Under the pieces are notes generated by a model. The model ran no database searches, was not told where the DNA came from, and worked only from the letters and a program-made list of their open reading frames with translations. This document shows positions 19,238 to 26,346 of a stretch of 64,000 bases of DNA, in pieces; position 1 is the stretch's first letter, and every line of letters starts with the position of its first letter. This DNA comes from an uncultured Verrucomicrobiota bacterium (GTDB taxonomy: Bacteria > Verrucomicrobiota > Verrucomicrobiia > Opitutales > Opitutaceae): contig CAIUGM010000040.1 of NCBI GenBank assembly GCA_903898675.1, positions 110,814 through 174,813 on the forward strand, given 5' to 3'. A program made the position numbers and the translations under genes.

Positions 19238-20007
19238 CTTCGGGGCACCAGCCGCCGCATCCCGGCCAGCAGCCGGTTCAACCGACCGCCCGCCGATGGC
19301 CGCCGCCACCGGGCCGCATTCACCTCGATCTCAGCCCTGCTCCAGAAATGCCGGCAGAATTTCGAATCGCCCAGGCGCTCGATATAATGATCCGGGAACC
19401 GGGCCTCGGTGCAGAATCGCCAATAGAGGTCGGCATAACTCTTGTCCTCGGCCCGGTTGCCCAGCACCCAGCCCTCGATCGGTTGCTGCAGAAATTCCGC
19501 GACCACGCGCAATTGCTCCGGGTAACCCAGGTCGGTCCGGTAGACCAGGATCCTCATCGAACCCCGGGTGTAGACCTGCCACTTCCGCTCCCGGGGGAAG
19601 GGTTCCGCATAGATATCGACCCCGGTCGCCGGCCGGAAGCTGACATCAAACCACTCCAGGGCAACCTCGTGTGGGTAGCGCTGCAGGAACAGCTCCTCCA
19701 CCTCCGCCACCTCCCATGACCGGTCGGCCACCTCCTGGCCCGTGTCCCTTTTGAAATTCTGGAAGAACGCCGAGATGTTCCGGGTCAGGGGTTCCCGGAT
19801 CGGGGTGATCAGCAAAATCGGCTCGTTTAGCCTTTGGGCGCGCGACCAGCGCTCTTGGTCTTCCGCCGCCATGTCCCCGAAGTTGTGCGCGTGAACCAGC
19901 TTGTTGGGCAGGTATTTCGCCAGTGTTGCCTCCAGTGAGACCGATCCCACCTTGCCCATTTGGAAAATATAAATCGGAGGGATCGCAGCTGATTCGGGCA
20001 TGGGCAT
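19234..20007 (-). CDS. Sulfotransferase-like / putative capsular polysaccharide synthesis family protein
   Basis: A 257-residue protein on the opposite strand. The N-terminus IYIFQMGKVGSVSLEATL resembles a PAPS 5'-binding loop in the putative capsular polysaccharide synthesis (NKWYS-type) family. LLITPIREPLTRNISAFFQ resembles the 3'-phosphate-binding region of sulfotransferases (RxP...S). The frame stays open far upstream, but the tandem ATGs at 20007 and 20001 just precede the conserved strand, and upstream sequence is arginine-rich antisense of the GT2 gene. Its coding sequence overlaps the end of the acyltransferase gene by 4 bp tail to tail. Likely a glycan sulfotransferase; the family name is moderately certain, the acceptor unknown. 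Confidence 0.72.
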   Translation of the reverse strand: MPMPESAAIPPIYIFQMGKVGSVSLEATLAKYLPNKLVHAHNFGDMAAEDQERWSRAQRLNEPILLITPIREPLTRNISAFFQNFKRDTGQEVADRSWEVAEVEELFLQRYPHEVALEWFDVSFRPATGVDIYAEPFPRERKWQVYTRGSMRILVYRTDLGYPEQLRVVAEFLQQPIEGWVLGNRAEDKSYADLYWRFCTEARFPDHYIERLGDSKFCRHFWSRAEIEVNAARWRRPSAGGRLNRLLAGMRRLVPRS

Positions 20008-20163
20008 CGTGAGCGTTTTATCCGCGAAACCGCGCAGGGCAAGCACTTCGCTGGTCGCGCAATGACCTCCACCCCATCCCCATAAATCGCTGTGGACAGG
20101 CCGTGCCAAACCAGACTTTGTTAAAACCCACCACCCGGACCCTTTCCCACCCGCCGCGACCCA

Positions 20164-21114
20164 ATGGCCAACCCCAGCACCTCTCGTCCCCCCAGCATCG
20201 CGATCGCCATTCCCTGCTACCAGGAAGAGAAAACGATCGCGCAGGTCGTGAAGGATTTCAAGGCCCAGCTCCCGGACGCCGCGGTCTATGTCTTTGACAA
20301 CAATTGCACGGACCGCACCGCGGAATTCGCCCGCGCGGCCGGGGCGACCGTGATCCGCGAAAAGAAACAGGGCAAGGGCCACGTGGTCGCGACGATGTTC
20401 GAGGTCATCACCGAGGACATCCTGATCATGGTGGACGGGGACGGCACCTACGATGCCAGCGCGGTGCACCAGCTGCTCGCGCCGATTTTGGCCGGCGATG
20501 CCGACATGATGGTCGCGGCGCGGTTGCAGCAATACAGCGACAAGTCCTTCCGGAAATTCCACGTGGCGGGCAACCAGCTGGTCTGCGGGATCATCAACCG
20601 CATCTTCAAGGCGAATATCTCGGACATCTTTTCCGGCTACCGGGCCTTCACCCGCGACTGTGCCCTCACCATCCCGATCACGTCGCGCGGCTTCGACGTC
20701 GAGACCGAGCTGATCGTGCAAAGCCTCTATCGCGGCATGGTCGTGAAGGAAATCGAGGCCCCGTATGGCGAGCGCCCGTCGGGCAGCTTTTCCAAGCTCC
20801 GGACCATCCCGGACGGCAGCCGTGTACTGCTCCGCCTTTTCCTCCTGCTCCGGGCCTACAAGCCGCTCAGTCTGTTCGGCTCGCTCTTTATCGCGCTGAT
20901 GCTGGTGGCACTTGCGGCGGGTGCGCTGCCGCTTAGCGAACTGGTGTTGCATCGCTACGTTGCCAGCCGGGCGAGCGCGATATTCGCGATCACCACCGGC
21001 ATGCTGGCCTGCGTGAGCCTGTCGCTGGGCCTGGTGCTCAGTTCCGTGAACCAACGCTTCCTCGAGCTCGAGCGGGTCGTGATCAAGCAGATCAAGGCCA
21101 GCCGCGGGGCCTGA
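20164..21114 (+). CDS. GT2 glycosyltransferase, dolichyl/undecaprenyl-phosphate sugar synthase-like
   Basis: A 316-residue protein. The GT-A domain has IAIAIPCYQEEKTIAQVV, VFDNNCTDRT and the metal-binding IMVDGDGTYD (about residues 89-97), then FSGYRAFTRDC and the GFDVETE motif typical of DPM/DPG-synthase-like enzymes. Two C-terminal membrane helices (about residues 235-300) anchor it. Such enzymes load a sugar from a nucleotide donor onto a polyprenyl phosphate for use by GT-C transferases on the outer face, and several GT-C candidates are encoded here. It starts a new + transcription unit divergent from the sulfotransferase-like gene. Confidence 0.87.
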   Translation: MANPSTSRPPSIAIAIPCYQEEKTIAQVVKDFKAQLPDAAVYVFDNNCTDRTAEFARAAGATVIREKKQGKGHVVATMFEVITEDILIMVDGDGTYDASAVHQLLAPILAGDADMMVAARLQQYSDKSFRKFHVAGNQLVCGIINRIFKANISDIFSGYRAFTRDCALTIPITSRGFDVETELIVQSLYRGMVVKEIEAPYGERPSGSFSKLRTIPDGSRVLLRLFLLLRAYKPLSLFGSLFIALMLVALAAGALPLSELVLHRYVASRASAIFAITTGMLACVSLSLGLVLSSVNQRFLELERVVIKQIKASRGA

Positions 21115-21130
21115 GCCTGCCCTTGCGCGC

Positions 21131-21712
21131 ATGGGCACCAAAGATTTCAACGCCCTGGACCTGTTCATCTGTCGCTGGCGCTCCGGGGTCGTACGCCGCC
21201 ACCTCCGGCCCGGATGCACGATCATGGATTTCGGCTGCGGCCATCAGGCGTTGTTTTTGCGCTCGGTGCAAAAGCACATCCAGCGCGGCATCGGCCTGGA
21301 TTATGATGCCGCCGCCAGCCAGCCGGCGGCCAACCTGGAGATCCAGAATTTTCATTTCAAGGACCGGTTCGAGTTTCCCGACGGCAGCTTCGACTGCATC
21401 ACGATCCTGGCCGTGCTGGAGCACATTCCGCGGGATCAGGTCGGAAAGCTTTTCCGTGAATTTCGCCGCATCCTGAAAGAGGGCGGCCAGGTTTTGCTCA
21501 CGACCCCGACCCCCGCCTCGAAGCCCCTGCTCGAATTCCTCGCCTTCAAGCTGAAGATCATCTCGGGACCGGAGATCGCCGACCACAAGCACTACTGGAG
21601 TGAGGCCGATATCAGGTACCTCGCCACGGACGAAGGTTTTTCCTGTGAAGCCTACCAGACGTTCCAGTTCGGGCTCAACAGCTTCGCCTGCTTCGCCAAA
21701 GCCCCAAACTGA
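21131..21712 (+). CDS. Class I SAM-dependent methyltransferase, small
   Basis: A 193-residue methyltransferase. Motif I is IMDFGCGHQALFL (around residue 35), the acidic residue after strand 2 is in GIGLDYD, and FPDGSFDCITILAVLEHIP with LKEGGQVLLTTPTP are motifs II-III of the Methyltransf_11 family. The ATG at 21131 follows the preceding GT2 gene by 16 bp. Short size and lack of extra domains suggest a sugar O-methyltransferase or lipid-linked-intermediate modifier; the substrate is not deducible. Confidence 0.85.
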   Translation: MGTKDFNALDLFICRWRSGVVRRHLRPGCTIMDFGCGHQALFLRSVQKHIQRGIGLDYDAAASQPAANLEIQNFHFKDRFEFPDGSFDCITILAVLEHIPRDQVGKLFREFRRILKEGGQVLLTTPTPASKPLLEFLAFKLKIISGPEIADHKHYWSEADIRYLATDEGFSCEAYQTFQFGLNSFACFAKAPN

Positions 21713-21787
21713 AAACGGACGGCAGGGTTGCAGGGGGCCGGTGACCAGCGGACTTCAGCTTGCCTCCGCTTAATCTCCGCGGCCTGA

Positions 21788-23119
21788 TTGTTTGTCTTGC
21801 TGATCGAGTATTACATCGACCAACCCGGTGACTGGAAACATCCCACCCGCTGCGTGATCATCCGCGGCTGGTGCTTCGCCCGGGCAGGCCGGCAGGTGCG
21901 GGGCATCCGGCTGCGCACGGGCCGGCATGTGCTCGCCGGGGTCGTCGGCCTGCCGCGACCGGACGTGAAGGCCGCCCTGCCGGAGGCGCCCGACGACAAC
22001 ACCGGCTTTGAAATCCGCGGCACGCTGCCTGCCGGCCGCATCACCCTTTGCCTCGAGGCGCACCTGGATGATGGCAGCTGGGCGCAGCTCGTGGAGCGCA
22101 CGGTGCGGATCAAGCGGCAGTGGGTGCCCCTCTGGCTGGGCGGGGGCGATTGGACCGAGCTGATGTTCTTCCAGATGCCGGCGCACATGGCCTATCCCGC
22201 CCGGCCGGTCCGGCCGGAACGCTTTCCCGCGCCCGGACCCGCCTCGGTCCGACCCAAACTCTCAATTGTCACCCCATCCTATAACCAGGCCCGCTTTCTC
22301 GATGAAACGATTCGCAGCGTGCTGGAACAGCCGGACGTGGCCTGCGAATATGTGGTGCAGGACGGTGGGTCGGCCGACGCAAGCGCCGAAATAATTCGGC
22401 GCTTTGCGGCGGACGGAGCAGGGAGAAGGGAGCAGGGAAAAATAACGACCGAGACGGTTCCTGAACTCTCAACTTCCTGCACGCCTCGCTTGGTGGCTTG
22501 GGAGAGCGCCCCGGACAAGGGACAGTCAGACGCCATCGTGCGCGCCTTCGCCAAAACATCAGGCGGGCCGGATGACGTCATGGCGTGGATCAATTCCGAC
22601 GATTACTACCTGCCGGGGACCCTGGCGTATGTTGCGGACTACTTTGCCGGGCACCCCGACGTGGATGTCCTCTATGGCAACCGGATCGTAGTCGACGAGG
22701 AATCCCGCGAGATCGCCCGCTGGTTTCTCCCGGCGCATGACGACGAGGTGCTGCGCCTGAATGATTTCGTGCCCCAGGAGACGGTCTTCTGGCGCCGCCG
22801 CCTTTGGAATCGGGTCGGCGGGCTCGATACCTCGTTCCGGTTTGCCGTCGACTGGGACCTGCTGCTGCGTTTCTCGGCCGCGGGGGCCCGGATCGTCCGC
22901 CTGCCCTATTTCCTCGCGTGTTTTCGCGTGCACCCGGCGCAGAAGACCTCCGCCGTCATGCACAGCACCGGCCAGCAGGAAATCACCCTGCTGCGCGAAC
23001 GGACCCAGGGACGACCGTTCCCGCCGCACGAGCTCGAGCGCGACCCGCGCCTGCTGCGCTACCTGCGCAAAAGCGCATTCCGCCAGTTTCTGTGGGCGCT
23101 GGGTATCCGGGCCCCCTGA
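21788..23119 (+). CDS. GT2 glycosyltransferase with N-terminal beta-rich domain and an in-frame insert
   Basis: A 443-residue protein. Residues ~1-105 form a beta-rich domain (CVIIRGWCFARAGRQVRGI, GLPRPDVKAALP, NTGFEIRG) also found at the N-termini of the large glycosyltransferases at 35877-55473. Residues ~155-420 are GT2: LSIVTPSYNQARFLDETI, VVQDGGSADASAEII and the catalytic-type WINSDDYYLPG. Between SAEIIRRFA and the usual PRLVAWES segment lie ~25 low-complexity residues encoded by a palindromic insert (22411-22480). No ATG precedes the domain; TTG at 21788 or nearby TTG/CTG codons are the options, so the start is uncertain. Donor and acceptor are unknown. Confidence 0.85.
   Translation: MFVLLIEYYIDQPGDWKHPTRCVIIRGWCFARAGRQVRGIRLRTGRHVLAGVVGLPRPDVKAALPEAPDDNTGFEIRGTLPAGRITLCLEAHLDDGSWAQLVERTVRIKRQWVPLWLGGGDWTELMFFQMPAHMAYPARPVRPERFPAPGPASVRPKLSIVTPSYNQARFLDETIRSVLEQPDVACEYVVQDGGSADASAEIIRRFAADGAGRREQGKITTETVPELSTSCTPRLVAWESAPDKGQSDAIVRAFAKTSGGPDDVMAWINSDDYYLPGTLAYVADYFAGHPDVDVLYGNRIVVDEESREIARWFLPAHDDEVLRLNDFVPQETVFWRRRLWNRVGGLDTSFRFAVDWDLLLRFSAAGARIVRLPYFLACFRVHPAQKTSAVMHSTGQQEITLLRERTQGRPFPPHELERDPRLLRYLRKSAFRQFLWALGIRAP
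22411..22480. repeat. Short palindromic insert inside the GT2 reading frame
   Basis: A purine-rich arm at 22418-22438 (GCAGGGAGAAGGGAGCAGG...) and a pyrimidine-rich arm at 22459-22480 are imperfect inverted copies around a short centre. The block interrupts a conserved region of the GT2 domain but keeps frame. Its arms resemble in style the purine/pyrimidine repeats that bound the four-helix-bundle cassettes in this window. Probably a small non-autonomous repeat that became coding. Confidence 0.5.
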
Positions 23120-23187
23120 TTGCCGGCCGGACGCCGGGCGCAGACCTTCGCGCGAGAGGTTGATTTTTCCGCCCCGGTCCGCGATGA

Positions 23188-24135
23188 ATGGGTCGCATGC
23201 TGCTTTCCATCGTCGTCCCCGTTTACAAGGAGGAGAAAAACATCCCGGAATTTCTGGGCCGGCTGCAGCCCATCCTCGCGCGCATCACCGAAGACTATGA
23301 GATCATCTTTTCCCTCGACCCGTCACCCGACCGCACCGAGGAAGTGATCCTGACCCACCGGACGGCCGATGAGCGGATCAAGCTGCTGAAGTTTTCCCGC
23401 CGGTTCGGCCAGCCCATGGCCACGCTGGCGGGCATGGAGTACGCCCGGGGGGAGGCGGTAATTGTCATGGACGTCGACCTGCAGGATCCGCCGGAACTCG
23501 TCACCGCCATGGTCGCGAAGTGGCGCGAAGGCTTCGAAGTGGTCCTGCCGCAGCGGCGGGCCCGCACCGGCGAACCCTGGATCAAGCAACTGGTCTCCGC
23601 CGTCGGCTACAAGGTCATCAACAAGATCGCCGACGTGCAGATCCCGCCCAACACGGGCGACTTCCGGCTGATGTCCCGCCGCGTGGTCGCCGAGCTCATC
23701 CGCCTGAAGGAATCCCACGGCTTTCTGCGGGGCATGGTGGCGGTGGTGGGCTTCCGGCAATGCATCATCCCGTTCGACCGGCCCGCCCGCCACGCCGGCG
23801 AGACCAACTACAACCGCTTCCTCGGCTCGCTCCGCATCGGGTTCAACGGGATCTTCTGCTTCTCCACCTACGCCCTGCAGCTCAGCACCATGCTCGGTTT
23901 CGCCATCGCCAGCTTTTCGTTCCTGCTGATGGCGGTCTATCTCTTCTACAAATTCATGGGCTGGCAGATCCTCTGGGGCAACCCGACCCTGGTCATCCTG
24001 GTCTCCTTTCTCGGCGGGGTACAGCTGATCAGCGTGGGGATCCTCGGCGAATACATCGGCCGCATCTATGAGGAGGTCCGGGCCCGCCCCAAGTTCATCG
24101 TCGATGCCGCCGTCGGCTTCAAGGCGGGGAAATAA
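23188..24135 (+). CDS. GT2 glycosyltransferase, ArnC/GtrB/DPM-like with membrane anchor
   Basis: A 315-residue protein. LLSIVVPVYKEEKNIPEFL and the DVDLQDPPELV metal-binding motif (around residues 93-103) are followed by the NTGDFRLMSRRVV segment, classical for the ArnC/GtrB branch of GT2. Two C-terminal transmembrane helices (about 225-290) end in GEYIGRIYEEVRARP, the standard tail. These enzymes transfer a sugar to undecaprenyl phosphate. Together with the 20164 and 62790 enzymes, three such donors could serve the several GT-C candidates here. A second in-frame ATG at 23197 is an alternative start. Confidence 0.92.
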   Translation: MGRMLLSIVVPVYKEEKNIPEFLGRLQPILARITEDYEIIFSLDPSPDRTEEVILTHRTADERIKLLKFSRRFGQPMATLAGMEYARGEAVIVMDVDLQDPPELVTAMVAKWREGFEVVLPQRRARTGEPWIKQLVSAVGYKVINKIADVQIPPNTGDFRLMSRRVVAELIRLKESHGFLRGMVAVVGFRQCIIPFDRPARHAGETNYNRFLGSLRIGFNGIFCFSTYALQLSTMLGFAIASFSFLLMAVYLFYKFMGWQILWGNPTLVILVSFLGGVQLISVGILGEYIGRIYEEVRARPKFIVDAAVGFKAGK

Positions 24136-24142
24136 AGCCAGC

Positions 24143-24883
24143 ATGGTCACGGCAAAATGGCCCAAGGTCCTGCCGCCGCTCACCGGTGAGCAGCAGCGCA
24201 TCAGCCATGACTTCATGAAGCTGTGGCACGAGGAACTGGCGGCCCGCGGCCGCTATGGCCTCATCGAGCGTTTCAACCATGAGTTCCCCGTCCGGCATTC
24301 ACCGCCCGGGTTCAAGACCACGCTGGAGATTGGCGCCGGGCTGGGCGAACACCTGGCGTATGAGCAACTCACCGGCGAACAGGCGGCCCATTATCACGCC
24401 AATGAATTCCGCGAGAACATGGCCGCCCAGATCCGTGTGCGTTACCCGCGGGTTCAGACCGTGGTCGGTGACTGCCAGCAGCGCTTTGATTTTCCCGACG
24501 GCTTCTTCGACCGGGTGATCGCCGTGCATGTGCTGGAACACCTGCCCAACCTTCCCGCCACGATCCGGGAGGCCCACCGGTTACTGAACAAAACCTCGGG
24601 CCGGTTCCTGGTCGTTATTCCCTGCGAGGGCAGCCCCGCCTACAGCCTGGCACGCAAGGTCTCGGCGGAGCGGGTGTACAAGCGACGGTATGGGGGCGAT
24701 TACTCGTGGTTCTACCGGCGCGAGCACATCAACCTGCCGGCGGAGATCCTGGCCGAACTCGATCCCTATTTCACCATCGCCGCCCGCCGCTTTTTCCCGC
24801 TGCCCTTTCTGCCCATGATTTTTTGCAATCTTTGCATTGGGCTCGCCCTACGACCACGGCTTCAGCCGCTGGCTGCAGAGTGA
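24143..24883 (+). CDS. Class I SAM-dependent methyltransferase
   Basis: A 246-residue protein. TTLEIGAGLGEHLAYEQL is motif I (around residue 55), NEFRENMAAQI holds the acidic ribose-binding position, and FPDGFFDRVIAVHVLEHLPNL is the motif II region of Methyltransf_11-type enzymes. The frame is open further upstream within the GT2 gene, but the ATG at 24143, 8 bp after that gene's stop, is the natural start. Its final codon and stop (GAG-TGA) coincide with the left arm of the four-helix-bundle cassette, so the native C-terminus may have been altered by the insertion. Substrate unknown. Confidence 0.86.
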   Translation: MVTAKWPKVLPPLTGEQQRISHDFMKLWHEELAARGRYGLIERFNHEFPVRHSPPGFKTTLEIGAGLGEHLAYEQLTGEQAAHYHANEFRENMAAQIRVRYPRVQTVVGDCQQRFDFPDGFFDRVIAVHVLEHLPNLPATIREAHRLLNKTSGRFLVVIPCEGSPAYSLARKVSAERVYKRRYGGDYSWFYRREHINLPAEILAELDPYFTIAARRFFPLPFLPMIFCNLCIGLALRPRLQPLAAE

Positions 24884-25347
24884 AAGGGAAAGTGAAGGTG
24901 AAAGGACACAATCATGGCTGAAACCTCTCGACTGCTGCAATTCGGAGCGCATCAAAAAGCCTTGCGGCTGTTCGATCAGGTTGTCGCTGATCTGGGCGCG
25001 ATGGCCCGCGACCCAGCCTGCCAACGTTTGGTCTCCCAGCAGATCGCCAGCGCAGATTCGATCGCTTCCAATAGTGAAGAGGGCTACGGTCGCGGATCGA
25101 AAAAGGACTATGCCCACTTTCTGATTATCGCCCGCGGCTCGGCCCAAGAAACCCGTGGGCGTTGCGGCCGATTGAAGCACTGGCTTCCCCCCGAAGTTAT
25201 TGCCCAGCGGACTGCGCTCTGGGATGAAATCATCGGCATACTTACCCGCGACTATTCGGCGCCTAAAATTGCAGGATAGGAAATAATCGACACTGTCACT
25301 TTCGCTCGCTCCCGGCTTTCTCCTCTCACTCTCCCTCTCACTTTCCC
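24877..25347. mobile_element. Cassette A: inverted-repeat-bounded element carrying an intact four-helix-bundle ORF
   Basis: The left arm starts at the last codon of the methyltransferase gene (AGAGTGAAAGGGAAAGTGA, 24877-24895). The right arm is pyrimidine-rich and ends at 25347, directly against the ATG of the epimerase gene. A 10-bp perfect match pairs 24886-24895 with 25338-25347, within a longer imperfect repeat. The enclosed ORF (24914-25279) belongs to the 23S rRNA intervening-sequence family. The layout recalls rRNA intervening sequences, whose ends pair into a stem. Mobility is inferred, not shown. Confidence 0.55.
24914..25279 (+). CDS. Four-helix-bundle protein (23S rRNA intervening-sequence / S23 family)
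   Basis: A 121-residue helical protein matching the four-helix-bundle family. A helix with ALRLFDQVVADLGAM comes first, then the family core QLVSQQIASADSIASNSEEGYGR-like segment (here VSQQIASADSIASN and EEGYGRGSKKDY), then SAQETRGRC and a last helix with ALWDEIIGILTRD. Relatives are encoded inside 23S rRNA intervening sequences and resemble Avd proteins of diversity-generating retroelements; they form basic oligomeric bundles that may bind nucleic acid. It has no link to sugar chemistry and sits in a cassette with inverted-repeat ends. A deleted copy lies at 31166 and a relic at 33855. Confidence 0.85.
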   Translation: MAETSRLLQFGAHQKALRLFDQVVADLGAMARDPACQRLVSQQIASADSIASNSEEGYGRGSKKDYAHFLIIARGSAQETRGRCGRLKHWLPPEVIAQRTALWDEIIGILTRDYSAPKIAG

Positions 25348-26346
25348 ATGCAACGAGCCTTCGTCACCGGCGCCGCCGGCTTCATCGGATCAAGCCTCGT
25401 CGACCGCCTGCTGGCGGACGGCGTAACGGTCACCGGCTGGGACAATCTCTCGACCGGGCAGGAACGTTTCCTGACCGGGGCGCTTCAACACCCTTCATTC
25501 CGGCTGTCGCACGGCGACAATCTGGACCTGCCCGGTCTGACCGCGGCGATGGCTGGCGCCGACTTCGTCTTTCACCTCGCCGCCAACGCCGACATCAAGG
25601 ACGGCTGGGAGCACCCGCGAAAGGATCTCGAGCAGAATACCATTGCGACTTTCAACGTCCTCGAGGCCATGCGCGCCAATCGCGTGCGCCGCATTGCGTT
25701 CGCGTCCACCGGCTCGACCTATGGCGAAGCCACGCTCATTCCCACGCCGGAGGACGCCCCCTTCCCCGTCCAGACCTCCCTCTATGCCGCCAGCAAGGTG
25801 GCCGGGGAAACCCTCCTCTCCTCCTATGCCGAGGGGGGCCAGCTCGACGAGGCGTACATCTTCCGCTTCGTCTCCATCCTGGGTGAACGCTACACCCATG
25901 GGCACGTGTTTGATTTCTACCGGCAACTGGTCGAGCATCCCGACCGGTTGCGGGTGCTGGGCGACGGCCGCCAGCGGAAGAGTTACCTCTATGTGCAGGA
26001 TTGCATCGAAGCCGTGCTCCATGTCGCCCGGCGGCACACGGCCCAGGCCGCCCGGCACCGCACGCAGATCTACAACCTGGGTACCGCGGAGTACGTCGAG
26101 GTGAACCAGAGCATCGGCTACATCAGCGCCGCCCTCAGTTTGAAGCCGAAGGTCGAATACACCGGGGGCGACCGCGGCTGGATCGGCGACAATCCCTTCA
26201 TCTTCCTCGATACGAAAAAAATATTGGCCACCGGCTGGACGCCCAAGCTCACCATCGAACAGGGAATTATCCGGACCCTCCGCTGGCTAGAGGCGAACCG
26301 CTGGGTGTATGAGGCCCGCGCCGCGATCACCCCAGCCCCCCGATGA
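25348..26346 (+). CDS. NAD-dependent epimerase/dehydratase (UDP-glucose 4-epimerase-like)
   Basis: A 332-residue extended SDR. The nucleotide-binding motif GAAGFIGS is at residues 8-15, the cofactor-specificity region is WDNLSTGQERFL, and the active site has STGSTYGEA with Y146 and K150 in YAASK. Its overall pattern is close to the UDP-glucose 4-epimerase and related UDP-sugar epimerase group. It starts immediately after the right arm of cassette A and overlaps the next gene by 4 bp (ATGA). It likely interconverts a UDP-hexose or UDP-HexNAc; the exact sugar cannot be told. Confidence 0.88.
   Translation: MQRAFVTGAAGFIGSSLVDRLLADGVTVTGWDNLSTGQERFLTGALQHPSFRLSHGDNLDLPGLTAAMAGADFVFHLAANADIKDGWEHPRKDLEQNTIATFNVLEAMRANRVRRIAFASTGSTYGEATLIPTPEDAPFPVQTSLYAASKVAGETLLSSYAEGGQLDEAYIFRFVSILGERYTHGHVFDFYRQLVEHPDRLRVLGDGRQRKSYLYVQDCIEAVLHVARRHTAQAARHRTQIYNLGTAEYVEVNQSIGYISAALSLKPKVEYTGGDRGWIGDNPFIFLDTKKILATGWTPKLTIEQGIIRTLRWLEANRWVYEARAAITPAPR

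Noticed and set aside
20008..21225. N-terminal extension of the minus-strand sulfotransferase-like frame (663 codons in total)
   Set aside because: The extension is antisense to the GT2 gene at 20164 and Arg/Asp/Gly-rich; the conserved domain starts right after the ATGs at 20007/20001.
24914..25279. Avd-like protein considered as part of a diversity-generating retroelement
   Set aside because: No reverse transcriptase gene and no template/variable repeat pair is visible anywhere in the window.
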